Origin: JAXMCK01 sp046349395
GTDB lineage: Bacteria; Pseudomonadota; Alphaproteobacteria; Geminicoccales; Geminicoccaceae
Assembly (NCBI GenBank): GCA_046349395.1
Contig: JAXMCK010000007.1
Span: 248,001 to 312,000, forward strand
DNA: 64,000 nucleotides
Direction: 5' to 3'
Each line of letters opens with the position of its first letter. The first letter of the stretch is position 1. Under the pieces are notes generated by a model that saw nothing but the letters and a program-made list of their open reading frames with translations, searched no databases and was not told the DNA's origin. Shown here one piece after another: positions 15,503 through 23,794 of this stretch. Made by a program: the position numbers and the translations under genes.

Positions 15503-16867
15503 TCAGAAAGCGTGGTCGCGGAAGACCGGATCGACGCTACCGCCCCACAGCCGCTCATACTCGTCGAGCAGGACGTCCGACATCGACATCCCGTCGAGGA
15601 TCCGCTCCAGCGGCTTCAGGTAACGCGTCTCGTCCTGGCCGTCCCAGTTGATGCGGGCACGGGCGGCCAGGCCCTCCCGGGCGATGGCGAGGACCTCGCC
15701 AGCGAGCTTACGGACCGGGTGGCCCCGGAACGACGTCGCCAGTCCGGTGCGCGGCACCTCGTCCCGCAGATGGTGGCGCTCGGCACTCGTCCAGTCCGAA
15801 ACGAGCGCTTCGGCCTTGGCCAGGGCAGCCTCGTCGTACAGCAGACCGGTCCAGAACGCCGGCAAGGCGCAGAGTGCCCCCCAGGCGCCGGCATCCGCCC
15901 CGCGCATCTCCAGGTAGCGCTTGAGGCGCACTTCCGGAAACGCGGTGGTCAGATGGTCCATCCAGTCCGAGATCGTCGGCAGTTCGCCCGGTAGGGCCGG
16001 CAGCTTGCCGGCCAGGAAGTCGCGGAAGGACTGGCCCGACGCGTCGATATAGGCCCCGTCGCGGTAGACGAAGTACATCGGCACATCGAGCATCCAGCGT
16101 GCATAGCGCTCGAAGCCCATGTCGCCGTCGAAGACGAAGTCGAGCATGCCGCAGCGGTCGGGATCGGTGTCGGTCCAGACATGGCTGCGATAGCTCTGGA
16201 AGCCGTTCACCTTGCCGTCCTTGAATGGCGAGTTGGCGAAGAGTGCCGTCGCCACCGGCTGCAGCGCCAGGCTGACGCGGAACTTCCGCACCATGTCGGC
16301 CTCGGACGAGAAGTCGAGGTTCACCTGCACCGTGCAGGTGCGCAGCATCATGTCGAGGCCGAGCTGACCCTTGGTCTGCATATAGCGGCCCATGATGGCG
16401 TAGCGCCCCTTGGGCATCCACGGGATGTCCTCGCGCTTCCACTTCGGCTGGAAGCCCAGGCCCAGCATCCCGATGTCGAGCGGCTCCGCGACCTTCCGCA
16501 CCTCGTCGAGATGGGTCGACACCTCGCAGCAGGTCTGGTGCAGGGTCTCGAGCGGCGCGCCGCTGAGCTCGAACTGGCCGCCGGGCTCCAGCGTGATGCT
16601 GCACCCGCTCTTGGAAAGCGCGATCGGCTTGCCGTTCTCCAGCACCGGCTCCCAGGCGAACCGGTCCGCCAAGCCTTCCAGGAGAGCCCGGATGCTGCGC
16701 TCGCCGTCGTAGGGCAACGGCCGCAGATCGTCGCGCGTGAAGCCGAACTTCTCGTGCTCCGTCCCGATCCGCCAGGCCGCACGCGGCTTCGCACCCGCAG
16801 CCAGATACTCGACGAGCTGACGCGGGTCGGTGATGGGCTCGCCCTTGCCGGTCGGCGGTGCGGACAT
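15503..16867 (-). CDS. gshA: Glutamate-cysteine ligase, plant/alphaproteobacterial type
   Basis: First enzyme of glutathione synthesis, ligating L-glutamate and L-cysteine with ATP in the cytoplasm. The 454-residue protein belongs to the GCS2/plant-type class: RIGTEHEKFGF near the N-terminus, LEPGGQFELSGAPLETLHQTC, KGRYAIMGRYM, TCTVQVNLDF and VRLKRYLEMRGADAG are family blocks. ATG 16867 is used. It is followed on the same strand by the ferric-reductase-like/cytochrome pair. The plant-type enzyme is usual for alphaproteobacteria. Confidence 0.93.
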   Translation of the reverse strand: MSAPPTGKGEPITDPRQLVEYLAAGAKPRAAWRIGTEHEKFGFTRDDLRPLPYDGERSIRALLEGLADRFAWEPVLENGKPIALSKSGCSITLEPGGQFELSGAPLETLHQTCCEVSTHLDEVRKVAEPLDIGMLGLGFQPKWKREDIPWMPKGRYAIMGRYMQTKGQLGLDMMLRTCTVQVNLDFSSEADMVRKFRVSLALQPVATALFANSPFKDGKVNGFQSYRSHVWTDTDPDRCGMLDFVFDGDMGFERYARWMLDVPMYFVYRDGAYIDASGQSFRDFLAGKLPALPGELPTISDWMDHLTTAFPEVRLKRYLEMRGADAGAWGALCALPAFWTGLLYDEAALAKAEALVSDWTSAERHHLRDEVPRTGLATSFRGHPVRKLAGEVLAIAREGLAARARINWDGQDETRYLKPLERILDGMSMSDVLLDEYERLWGGSVDPVFRDHAF

Positions 16868-16948
16868 CGGAGCCTCTCCCTGGTCCGGCTCTTCCCTGCC
16901 GGGCCTGTTTGCAGAGGCGCCCCCTTAACAGCGGGTAAGGGTCGCTGC

Positions 16949-17581
16949 CTAGCCCAGCCTGAGGAGGACCTCCTCTGCCAGCGCGCGGGTCTCCTCGGCG
17001 GCCGCACTGCGCGGCTCGCTCTCGACCACGCCGAGGCCCAATCCCGTGCAGGCGACGTAGGCCTGCCGGTTGCCGAGCTGTGCCATCAGCGCCGGCGCCC
17101 GCAGCTCGCCGATGGCATGGCGCGCCTCGTCGACCGTACGGCCCCGCGGTGGCACGCGGTTGAGCACCATCGCCGCCTTGCGTCGCTCCTTCACCGCCGT
17201 CTCCACCGTGGCGTTCGACGCCCAGATGTCGAGCGGGCTCGGCTGGCAGGGTACCAGGACGAGATCGGCCGCCTTGATCGCGTTCTTGGCGTCCGTCTCG
17301 GCGTGGGGCGGGGTATCGACGATGATGAGGTCGAGCTCGCGCTTCAGCCGGTCCAGCTCCACGCCCAGCCGCCAGCCGGCGACCATGGAGAAGCGCAGCT
17401 CCGGCACGTCGCGCTGGCCGTGCTCGCGCGCCCGCATCCAGCCCGTGAGGCTGGCCTGGGGATCGATGTCGACCACGCCGACCCGGCGGCCGAGCGCCAG
17501 GCACGCGGTCGCCAGCTGGATCACCAGCGTCGTCTTGCCGGCCCCGCCCTTCTGCTGGGCGATGGTGACGATGGCCGCCAT
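16949..17581 (-). CDS. ParA/MinD-type ATPase, orphan
   Basis: A 210-residue deviant Walker-A ATPase: KGGAGKTT at residues 10-17, the switch region DIDPQASLTGW and IIVDTPPHAE. It is short and has no N-terminal DNA-binding extension, as in chromosomal or cargo-positioning ParA-like proteins. No parB, parS-like cluster or partition partner is nearby; the closest gene is a ghrA-type reductase 10 bases upstream on the same strand. Its cargo cannot be told from the sequence. Confidence 0.88.
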   Translation of the reverse strand: MAAIVTIAQQKGGAGKTTLVIQLATACLALGRRVGVVDIDPQASLTGWMRAREHGQRDVPELRFSMVAGWRLGVELDRLKRELDLIIVDTPPHAETDAKNAIKAADLVLVPCQPSPLDIWASNATVETAVKERRKAAMVLNRVPPRGRTVDEARHAIGELRAPALMAQLGNRQAYVACTGLGLGVVESEPRSAAAEETRALAEEVLLRLG

Positions 17582-17591
17582 GAGCTTCCCC

Positions 17592-18518
17592 TCAATAGCC
17601 GCGCGTGCGGTCCACCAGATTCAGCAAGGGCTCGCCGGCACGGAACCGGCGGATGTTCTCCGCGATCCCGTCCGCCCCCGACTCGGGCAACAGGTTGCTC
17701 GCCACGTGCGGGGTGATGTCGATCTTCGGATGCCGCCAGAACGGATGGTTGCCCGCCAGCGGCTCGGTGCGGAAGACGTCGAGCGTCGCATGCGAGAGCC
17801 GCCCATTGTCCAGGGCCGCCAGCAGGTCCTCCTCGACCAGATGGCGCCCGCGCGCGACGTTGATCAGTCTCGCCCCCGCTGGAAGCTGCTCGAACAGCGC
17901 CGCATCAAGGATGTTCTCGGTCTCGGCCGTCAGCGGCAACAGGCAGACGAGGATTTCCGTCCCGCCCAGGAACTCCGCTATCCGCTCCGTCCCGGCGAAA
18001 CAGGTGGCACCCGGCACCTCGTGCCTCGTTCGGCTCCACCCCCGCACCGTGTAGCCGTGACGGAGGAGTATCTTGGCCGTCGCAGAGCCCAGCACGCCCA
18101 GCCCCATGATCCCGACCCGCACCGAGCTTGCGAGCGGTGCCAGGGCGAAATCCCACTCGGCCCGCCGCTGGGCGGCCGCGAACCGGTCCATCAGCCGGTG
18201 GTACTTCAGGACATGGAGGAGCACGAACTCCGCCATCACGTCCGTCAGCTGCGGGTCGACGAGGCGGCAGAACGGCAGGTCCGGAAAGGTCGGGTCGGCG
18301 AAGAACCCGTCCACGCCGGCCCCGAGCGAGAAGATCACCTTCAGATTGGGCAGGCTCGCCAGCAGCCCCGGCGGCGGCTTCCACACCACCGCCATGTCGA
18401 TGTCCGCCGGATCGCCCATCGCATCGACGGTTCTGACATCGAGGTCGGGAAGCCGCTTCGTCAGCTCGGCGCGCCACGCCACCGGATCGTCGCCAGGGCC
18501 ATAGAAGAGCAGAGCCAC
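17592..18518 (-). CDS. ghrA: Glyoxylate/hydroxypyruvate reductase A-like D-2-hydroxyacid dehydrogenase
   Basis: A 308-residue NAD(P)H-dependent 2-hydroxyacid dehydrogenase. The Rossmann motif GIMGLGVLGSATAKIL and catalytic Arg (INVARGRHLVEEDL), Glu (DVFRTEPLAGNHPFW) and His (ITPHVAS) are present; the sequence matches GhrA more than the larger GhrB or SerA. Reduction of glyoxylate and hydroxypyruvate is the family activity. No ATG fits; GTG 18518 with an AAGGA upstream starts the protein at VALLFYGPGDDP. It diverges from the DUF3750 gene with almost no spacer. Confidence 0.85.
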   Translation of the reverse strand: MALLFYGPGDDPVAWRAELTKRLPDLDVRTVDAMGDPADIDMAVVWKPPPGLLASLPNLKVIFSLGAGVDGFFADPTFPDLPFCRLVDPQLTDVMAEFVLLHVLKYHRLMDRFAAAQRRAEWDFALAPLASSVRVGIMGLGVLGSATAKILLRHGYTVRGWSRTRHEVPGATCFAGTERIAEFLGGTEILVCLLPLTAETENILDAALFEQLPAGARLINVARGRHLVEEDLLAALDNGRLSHATLDVFRTEPLAGNHPFWRHPKIDITPHVASNLLPESGADGIAENIRRFRAGEPLLNLVDRTRGY

Positions 18519-18523
18519 GCGCC

Positions 18524-19420
18524 GTGTCGTCCTTTCGTCCCGCTTCGCCCGTTCTCGCCGAGGTGGCACGGGACCGCAAGCAGCACTCCCTCTTGCCGAA
18601 GCGGCCGCCGCAAACGACCTTGGGTGCTCGGCCTTCACCGGAGCCAGGGACCATCCGCATTCTCCTCGTCGTCCTCGCCGTCTTCCTCCTGCCGCTGCTG
18701 CTGGCCGCCGCGAGCTTCCGCGGTGCGGAACATTGGAGTGCCGCCAGCTGGGAGAGTGCCGGCATCGCCCCCGACCCGGCGACCCACAAGGAGGCCATGG
18801 TCCAGGTCTACGCAGCCCGCACCTGGGGCTGGAAAGGCTCGGTCGCCGTCCACAGCTGGATCGTGCTGAAGCCCGAAAACGCCCCCACCTGGCAGCGCTA
18901 CGACGTGGTCGGTTGGGGTGTCGCCTCGGGCCGTCCCGCCGTGCGCCGCGACATCCGCGCCCCCGACGGCTACTGGGCCGGCAACCGGCCCGAACTCGTG
19001 GCCGAACTGCGCGGCGAGGCCGCGGCGGCCGCCATCCCGCGCCTCCTGCAGGCGATCCGCGACTATCCCTACCCGCAGACCTACCGCACATGGCCCGGGC
19101 CCAACTCGAACAGCTTCGTCGCCTATCTCGCCCGGCAGGTGCCCGAGCTCCGCGCCGAGATGCCGCCGACCGCCATCGGCAAGGATTGGCTCCCCGGCCC
19201 GAGCCCGCTGGCGTTGGCGCCGAGCGGCACCGGCATCCAGCTCTCCCTCTTCGGCGTCGCCGGCGTCCTCGTCGCGCTGGAAGAGGGAATCGAGGTCAAT
19301 CTCCTGGGCTTCGTCGTCGGCGTCGATCCGCTCGACCTCGCCATCAAGCTGCCGGGCCTCGGTCGCATCTCCTGCTGCCGTGGCAGCAGCCCGCTTGCCG
19401 TACCGCAACAGCTCGACTAA
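18524..19420 (+). CDS. DUF3750-type membrane-anchored protein
   Basis: An uncharacterised protein with one hydrophobic segment (IRILLVVLAVFLLPLLLAAAS) followed by a soluble domain with YAARTWGWKGSVAVHSWIVLKP, DVVGWGVASGRPAVRRDI and WPGPNSNSFVAYLARQVPEL, as in DUF3750 proteins. The soluble part is likely periplasmic. The start is uncertain: the first in-frame codon is GTG 18524, only five bases from the ghrA start, and other GTG/TTG codons exist before the membrane segment. Function unknown; the family name is from memory of its conserved blocks. Confidence 0.7.
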   Translation: MSSFRPASPVLAEVARDRKQHSLLPKRPPQTTLGARPSPEPGTIRILLVVLAVFLLPLLLAAASFRGAEHWSAASWESAGIAPDPATHKEAMVQVYAARTWGWKGSVAVHSWIVLKPENAPTWQRYDVVGWGVASGRPAVRRDIRAPDGYWAGNRPELVAELRGEAAAAAIPRLLQAIRDYPYPQTYRTWPGPNSNSFVAYLARQVPELRAEMPPTAIGKDWLPGPSPLALAPSGTGIQLSLFGVAGVLVALEEGIEVNLLGFVVGVDPLDLAIKLPGLGRISCCRGSSPLAVPQQLD

Positions 19421-19468
19421 GGCCGCACCCACGACGGGGGAAACGCAACGGGTGGAACAGCCGGGCGC

Positions 19469-19519
19469 ATGAACCGCGACCAGAGCACGATCGGCATCAC
19501 GGCATCGGCGCCGGCGTGA
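19469..19519 (+). CDS. Possible 16-residue upstream ORF before the SLC13 gene
   Basis: An ATG at 19469 opens MNRDQSTIGITASAPA and stops at TGA 19517-19519, which overlaps the GTG start of the permease as GTGA. Such a coupling ORF could set translation of the following gene, but length and composition alone cannot exclude chance. No strong ribosome site precedes it. Confidence 0.2.
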   Translation: MNRDQSTIGITASAPA

Positions 19520-21309
19520 TCCATCTCGGCTCGTTCGAGCCCTATTTCGTCCTGCTGCTGCTGACCTTCGTGTTCGCCACCATGGCGAGCGAGAAGCTGC
19601 GGGTCGACGTCACCGCCCTGCTCGGCGTCGGCGCCCTGCTCGTCACCGGCGTGCTGCCGACCGGCGAGGTGCTGAAGGTCTTCAGCAACGAAGCGCCCAT
19701 CACCGTCGCCGCCATGTTCATCCTCAGTGCGGCCCTGGAGCGCACCGGCGTCGTCGAGACGTGCGGCCGTCTCGTGCAGCGCTACGCCTCGAAAACGCCG
19801 CTCACCGCCCTGCTCGCGGTCACGGTCGGCTCCGCCGCCGTATCGGCCTTCATCAACAACACGCCAGTCGTCGTCATCCTGACCCCGGTCGTGATCGCAC
19901 TCGCGGGCTCGCTCAAGATGAGCCCGTCCAAGTTCCTGATCCCGCTCTCCTACGCCACCGTCATGGGCGGCACCTGCTCGCTCATCGGCACCTCGACCAA
20001 CATCGTCGCCAACGGTGCGGCCGTGCAGGGCGGGCTCGCCCCCTTCAGCCTGTTCGAGATCACCCCAGTCGGCGCGGCCATCACCGGCGTCGGCATCCTC
20101 TACATGATGGTCTTCGCCTTCCGCCTCCTGCCCGATCGCGAGACCTTCTCGACCTCCGCACTGGCCCAGCACCGCCGCCAGTTCCTGACCGAGGTCCTCG
20201 TCCCCCTGGGCTCGCCGCTGGTCGACCGGCGCCTCGACGACCCCGTCTTCGTCCGCAAGCTCGGTGCTCGGATCATCGACGTGATCCGCAACCGCATGTC
20301 GCTGCACGACCGCGACGACATCGTGCTCCAGGCCGGCGACCGCCTCGTCCTGCGCACCAATGTCGGCGACATCATCGGCCTGCGCGAGGCGACCGACGGC
20401 CTCCTGGAGACCAAGGGCCAGCACGCGATCGAGCCGATCGGCTCGCAGAACACGACCGTCATGGAAGGGATCGTCGGCCCGCAGTCGCGCTTCGTCGGCC
20501 ATCGCCTGGCCGATCTCAACCTGCGCCGACTCTACGGCGTCTACATCCTGGCCGTGCACCGCCAGAACGAGAATCTGCGCAGCAACTTCGACCGGGTCCG
20601 CCTCGCCTTCGGCGACACGCTGCTGCTGGAGGGCCCGCCCGAGGGCCTCCGCCAGCTGTTCGAGCAGGGGGCCCTCGTCAGCCTCTCCGAGCCCGCCGAG
20701 AAGTCGCTCCGCCGCGACAAGGCCTGGCTCGCCGGCCTCGCCATCCTGCTCGTCATCATCCTCGCCACCTTCGAGGTCATGCCGATCAGCGGCCTCGCCA
20801 TGCTGGCCGTCCTGGCGGTCATCGTCGGCGGGGCGATCGACGCCGACGAGGCCTACGCCGCCATGCGCTGGCCGCTGCTCATGCTGATCTTCGGCTCGCT
20901 GGCACTCGGCAAGGCGATGGAGACGAGCGGTGCCGCCCAGATGGTGGTCGACGCCACCATGCTCGTCATCAAGGACCTCAGCCCCGCCGTCGTGCTCTCG
21001 ATCTTCTACCTGCTGACCGTTGTGCTGACGGAGTTCCTCAGCAACAACGCCACGGCGATCCTGCTCACCCCGATCGCCATCGGCCTCGCCCATGGCCTGG
21101 GTGTCGACGCGAGGCCCTTCGTGGCGGCCGTCATGTTCGCCGCCAGCAACGCCTTCGCCACCCCGGTCGGCTACCAGACCAACACGTTCGTCTACAATGC
21201 GGGCGGCTACAAGTTCGCCGACTTCGTCCGCCTGGGCCTGCCGCTCGACATCGTCACCTGGCTCACCGGCAGCCTGTTGATCCCGCTGGTCTGGCCCTTC
21301 CACCCCTGA
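19516..21309 (+). CDS. SLC13-family permease with two TrkA-C (RCK_C) domains
   Basis: A 597-residue inner-membrane carrier of the DASS/ArsB superfamily. N-terminal helices contain the SAFINNTPVVVILTPVVI and GGTCSLIGTSTNIVANG hairpin-type motifs; residues about 217-385 hold two soluble RCK_C domains (PLVDRRLDDPVFVRKLGARI; RFVGHRLADLNLRRLYGVYIL); the C-terminal half repeats the transport motif (TEFLSNNATAILLTPIAIGLAHGLG, NAFATPVGYQTNTFVYNAGGYKF). Likely a sodium-coupled anion (dicarboxylate or sulfate) transporter gated by a small ligand. GTG 19516 gives the family N-terminus. Confidence 0.88.
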   Translation: MIHLGSFEPYFVLLLLTFVFATMASEKLRVDVTALLGVGALLVTGVLPTGEVLKVFSNEAPITVAAMFILSAALERTGVVETCGRLVQRYASKTPLTALLAVTVGSAAVSAFINNTPVVVILTPVVIALAGSLKMSPSKFLIPLSYATVMGGTCSLIGTSTNIVANGAAVQGGLAPFSLFEITPVGAAITGVGILYMMVFAFRLLPDRETFSTSALAQHRRQFLTEVLVPLGSPLVDRRLDDPVFVRKLGARIIDVIRNRMSLHDRDDIVLQAGDRLVLRTNVGDIIGLREATDGLLETKGQHAIEPIGSQNTTVMEGIVGPQSRFVGHRLADLNLRRLYGVYILAVHRQNENLRSNFDRVRLAFGDTLLLEGPPEGLRQLFEQGALVSLSEPAEKSLRRDKAWLAGLAILLVIILATFEVMPISGLAMLAVLAVIVGGAIDADEAYAAMRWPLLMLIFGSLALGKAMETSGAAQMVVDATMLVIKDLSPAVVLSIFYLLTVVLTEFLSNNATAILLTPIAIGLAHGLGVDARPFVAAVMFAASNAFATPVGYQTNTFVYNAGGYKFADFVRLGLPLDIVTWLTGSLLIPLVWPFHP

Positions 21310-21345
21310 GGCGGACGCCGGCCGCCCGGCGCCCGCACCCCAGGT

Positions 21346-21750
21346 TCAGTCCGCCTGCACCTCGATCCGCTGCCGCTTGGCGGCCTCGGCCTTCGGCAGG
21401 TGCAGGGCCAGTACCCCGCCCTTCACCCGTGCGGTGATCCGGTTCGGATCGACCGCGTCGCTCAGCGTGAAGCTTCGCTCGTAGTCCCCCGGCTCGTACT
21501 CCAGGTGCAAGGGCGCCAGCCCCTCGGGCAGCGAGATCTCCGCCCGCCCGCGGATGGTCAGCACCCGCTGCTCCAGCGTCACCTCCACGCTCTCCTTCGT
21601 CACACCCGGCATGTCCGCCAGGATGTCGAGCCCCTGCTCGCTCTCGATGATGTCGACCCGCGGCGTGTACACCGCCCGGCTCCGCGTCCGCTCGGCCGCA
21701 CCCTGCTCCGCCATCTGGCCCCGCTCAGGCGTCGTCGCCTTCTTCGCCAT
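21346..21750 (-). CDS. Hsp20 small heat shock protein
   Basis: A 134-residue alpha-crystallin chaperone: PRVDIIESEQGLDILADMPGV begins the domain, LEQRVLTIRGR and RSFTLSDAVDPNRITARVKGGVLALHLPK are its core strands, and RQRIEVQ replaces the classic I-x-I tail (IEV). Start ATG 21750 is preceded by GGGAGGA. It is downstream of a second Hsp20 gene with an 11-base gap, so both are on one transcript. The N-terminal arm is short and hydrophilic (AKKATTPERGQMAEQ). Confidence 0.92.
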   Translation of the reverse strand: MAKKATTPERGQMAEQGAAERTRSRAVYTPRVDIIESEQGLDILADMPGVTKESVEVTLEQRVLTIRGRAEISLPEGLAPLHLEYEPGDYERSFTLSDAVDPNRITARVKGGVLALHLPKAEAAKRQRIEVQAD

Positions 21751-21761
21751 GACGTCCTCCC

Positions 21762-22196
21762 TCACCCCTGGATCTGAATGCGGCGCGGCTTCTCCTCCTC
21801 CGGCCGCGACAGGCTCAGCCGCAGCACACCATTGTCGAGCTGTGCCTCGACCTTGTCCGGGTCGACCCGGAACGGCAGCTGGATCGTCCGCGTGAACGGC
21901 CCGTCCACCCGCTCGCGCCGGTGATAGGCCTCCGGCCTTGCGGCGGCCGCCTTCCGCGTCCCCTTGATCGTCAGCGTGTCCTTGTGCGCGTGCACCTCGA
22001 GATCGGCCGCCTCCACGCCGGGAAGCTCCGCCACCACCGCGATCCCGTCTCGCCCCGCATAGAGATTGAGCGGCGGATACCCCGCCTCCTGCCGTTGCCC
22101 GTACCCACCGACCAGCCGGTCCATCTCGGCCTGCAGCCGGCGCAGCTCCCGGAACGGATCCCCCGCCCCGAGCCCGAACGGTCCCATCGTCGCCAT
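21762..22196 (-). CDS. Hsp20 small heat shock protein
   Basis: A 144-residue holdase of the alpha-crystallin family with an N-terminal arm typical of bacterial class A sHsps (DPFRELRRLQAEMDRLVGGY), the core PPLNLYAGRDGIAVVAELPGVEAADLEVHAHKD..., RTIQLPFRVDPDKVEAQLDNGVLRLSL and an I-x-I tail (RRIQIQG). ATG 22196 is preceded by GGAGGG. First gene of a two-gene sHsp operon; hetero-oligomers of the two are possible. A heat-shock-type promoter is suggested upstream. Confidence 0.93.
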   Translation of the reverse strand: MATMGPFGLGAGDPFRELRRLQAEMDRLVGGYGQRQEAGYPPLNLYAGRDGIAVVAELPGVEAADLEVHAHKDTLTIKGTRKAAAARPEAYHRRERVDGPFTRTIQLPFRVDPDKVEAQLDNGVLRLSLSRPEEEKPRRIQIQG

Positions 22197-22246
22197 GCCC
22201 GTCCCTCCTCGCTTCTGGAGTCTCGACCAGTTCGACAACGGACCAG

Positions 22247-22275
22247 ATTTCGGGATCGAGGCGGCGGCGTGCAAG
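22247..22275 (-). promoter_or_regulatory. Candidate RpoH-type promoter of the hsp20 operon
   Basis: Read on the minus strand, CTTGCA (22275-22270) is followed after 15 bases by CCCGAAAT (22254-22247), close to the heat-shock sigma factor consensus (CTTGAA, about 15 bases, CCCCATNT). A start near 22240 would leave a 44-base leader. One mismatch in the -35 and two in the -10. Confidence 0.4.
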
Positions 22276-22341
22276 ACGGGGTGAGCTGCTGCAGACTCGG
22301 CCGCCGCTGGCCGCGACCTTGGGCGAGCCGATTGAATAGTT

Positions 22342-22353
22342 ATCGTATATGAT
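22342..22353. promoter_or_regulatory. Inverted repeat and -10-like element before the TA-like pair
   Basis: ATCGTA/TATGAT is a 12-base near-palindrome with one mismatch; its right half, TATGAT, is a good -10 hexamer. It lies 22 bases before the first gene of the AbiEii-type pair, where antitoxins normally bind to repress their own operon. The surrounding few bases are AT-rich against a GC-rich background. Confidence 0.45.
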
Positions 22354-22375
22354 TACTTCTCGTCAGGAGGTGGTC

Positions 22376-22873
22376 ATGCGGCGGACGGCTCGGCTCATCG
22401 AGGACATCATCGCGGTTGCTCGCCGGCGCGGGCAGCGGGCGAGCGACGTCGCAGCCCGCGCCGGCATCGCCCCGGCCAATCTCAGCCGTATCCGTCGCTC
22501 GGGCGTCTTCAACGCCGACACCCTCGAACGGCTGCTCGCCGCGGGCGGAGCGTCGATCGAGGTTCGTCCGGCGACGGAAGCCGCCGCACCGGGAGAAACC
22601 CTGGCGCTGGTGACGGCGAAGCTGAATGCCGGGCGGCGGGAGCAACTGTCATCGGCCGAGCTTCGCCGGCTGCTGACCCGTTTCCGGCCGTCCCGCGCGG
22701 CCGAGCGGGCCTTGTCGCACCTCGTCGGCGTGCTGGAGGAACTGCCGCTGGAGCAGGTGCACGACCTCGTTCTGGCGGGTGACGCCACCCTGCCCTCGCT
22801 GCGGCGCATCGCCCGGCATGTCGGGGCGGAGGGACCGACGGTCGATTGGCTCCATGGCTCACCCAACGACTGA
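22376..22873 (+). CDS. HTH protein, candidate antitoxin of an AbiEii-type pair
   Basis: A 165-residue protein with an N-terminal helix-turn-helix (LIEDIIAVARRRGQRASDVAARAGIAPANLSRIRRSGVFNADTLERLLAAGG, about residues 6-57) and a helical C-terminal region (RRLLTRFRPSRAAERALSHLVGVLEELPLEQVHDLVLAGD). ATG 22376 has an excellent AGGAGG site; an earlier in-frame ATG at 22349 lacks one. It overlaps the next gene by 20 bases. Position directly before an AbiEii homologue and behind a palindrome suggests an autoregulating antitoxin. It is not close to the AbiEi family in any motif I can recognise, so the role is inferred from context. Confidence 0.7.
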   Translation: MRRTARLIEDIIAVARRRGQRASDVAARAGIAPANLSRIRRSGVFNADTLERLLAAGGASIEVRPATEAAAPGETLALVTAKLNAGRREQLSSAELRRLLTRFRPSRAAERALSHLVGVLEELPLEQVHDLVLAGDATLPSLRRIARHVGAEGPTVDWLHGSPND

Positions 22874-23513
22874 GCCCGCATGGGCGCCCTTGCTCGACGC
22901 CGCACTCGCCGCCCTGGCGACGCTCGGCCCACTCGTCTCCTGGTCGTGGGGTGGAGGCACCGCCCTGGCCCAGCACCTCGACCACCGCGTCTCGGTCGGC
23001 ATCGACATCTTCCTGCCGGACGCGACATCGCTCCGGGCGCTGTCGCCGCGGCGCAATCCGACCGTCCGGGCGGTCACCGGTCGTTGGCAGGAGCCCGGCC
23101 ACTACTTGAAGCTGGAACTGCCCGGCGGTGAGGTCGACTTCATCGTTGCAGCCCTCCTTACGGAGCCCGGCACCTCCCCTTGGCCCTGGCGCGGCCGCGA
23201 CATTCCCCTCGAGACCGTGACCGAGGTGCTGGCCAAGAAGCTACACTGGCGCGGGTCGCGTGTCCTCGCCCGCGACCTGTTCGATCTCGAAGCGGCCCGG
23301 CGCGTCGACCCGGTCGGGTTCGCGCTGGCCGTCCTGGCTGCCCCCGAAGGTGCCCGCCGGGTCGCCGACCGGATCCGCACAGGCCTGCCCAGACTGAAGC
23401 GCGAACTGCCTCTGGCCGTCCGCCCCCTTCCCGCAGGCGCGCCGCTGCTGAGCGTCGACCTGCTGGAGCTTGCGGCCGCGCTGGAGACCGCCGCGGCCGG
23501 TCCGCCCGCTTGA
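22854..23513 (+). CDS. Nucleotidyltransferase AbiEii/AbiGii toxin family protein
   Basis: A 219-residue protein with the AbiEii nucleotidyltransferase plan: WGGGTALAQHLDHRVSVGIDIFLPD (residues about 32-56), GGEVDFIVAALL and VTEVLAKKLHWRGSRVLARDLFDLEAA. AbiEii toxins transfer nucleotides and inhibit growth, as in type IV toxin-antitoxin or abortive infection systems. Here the usual D-x-D metal motif reads G49-I-D51, so the first Asp is missing; the third Asp, D95, is kept. ATG 22854 lies inside the upstream gene. Either an altered-activity variant or a decayed toxin. Confidence 0.75.
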   Translation: MAHPTTEPAWAPLLDAALAALATLGPLVSWSWGGGTALAQHLDHRVSVGIDIFLPDATSLRALSPRRNPTVRAVTGRWQEPGHYLKLELPGGEVDFIVAALLTEPGTSPWPWRGRDIPLETVTEVLAKKLHWRGSRVLARDLFDLEAARRVDPVGFALAVLAAPEGARRVADRIRTGLPRLKRELPLAVRPLPAGAPLLSVDLLELAAALETAAAGPPA

Positions 23514-23700
23514 TCGTCCCCGGCAGCCGAACGCCCTCGAGCCGCCCTGGCTCGTAAGCGCCAAGTCCAGACCTTGATGCCGACGTAAGTTGTTCGCTCT
23601 GATGTCTCAACAGCACTTGTACCGACATTGTCTTCTATACTCTATTCCTAAACGCTGTAGAGGTTACTGCGAGATTGTTCTTACCAAGCAACATCAATCA

Positions 23701-23722
23701 GTGAACGCGCTTATCTGTTCAC
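23701..23722. promoter_or_regulatory. Inverted repeat GTGAAC-N10-GTTCAC in an AT-rich gap
   Basis: Perfect six-base arms spaced by ten bases, one helical turn, in the AT-rich 266-base region before the DUF4189 gene. The geometry fits a dimeric repressor or activator site. No regulator gene adjoins. The rest of the gap (23514-23779) holds no convincing gene. Confidence 0.3.
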
Positions 23723-23794
23723 ATGTTGACGAAGTTATTATAGAATACGTTACGGCATACGACCGCGGGGGCTGTCAAAGTGAACAGGCAAACG

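Noticed and set aside
19417..21303. 628-codon open frame antisense to the SLC13 permease
   Set aside because: Mirror of permease codons; Glu/Asp/His/Arg-rich composition without domain features.
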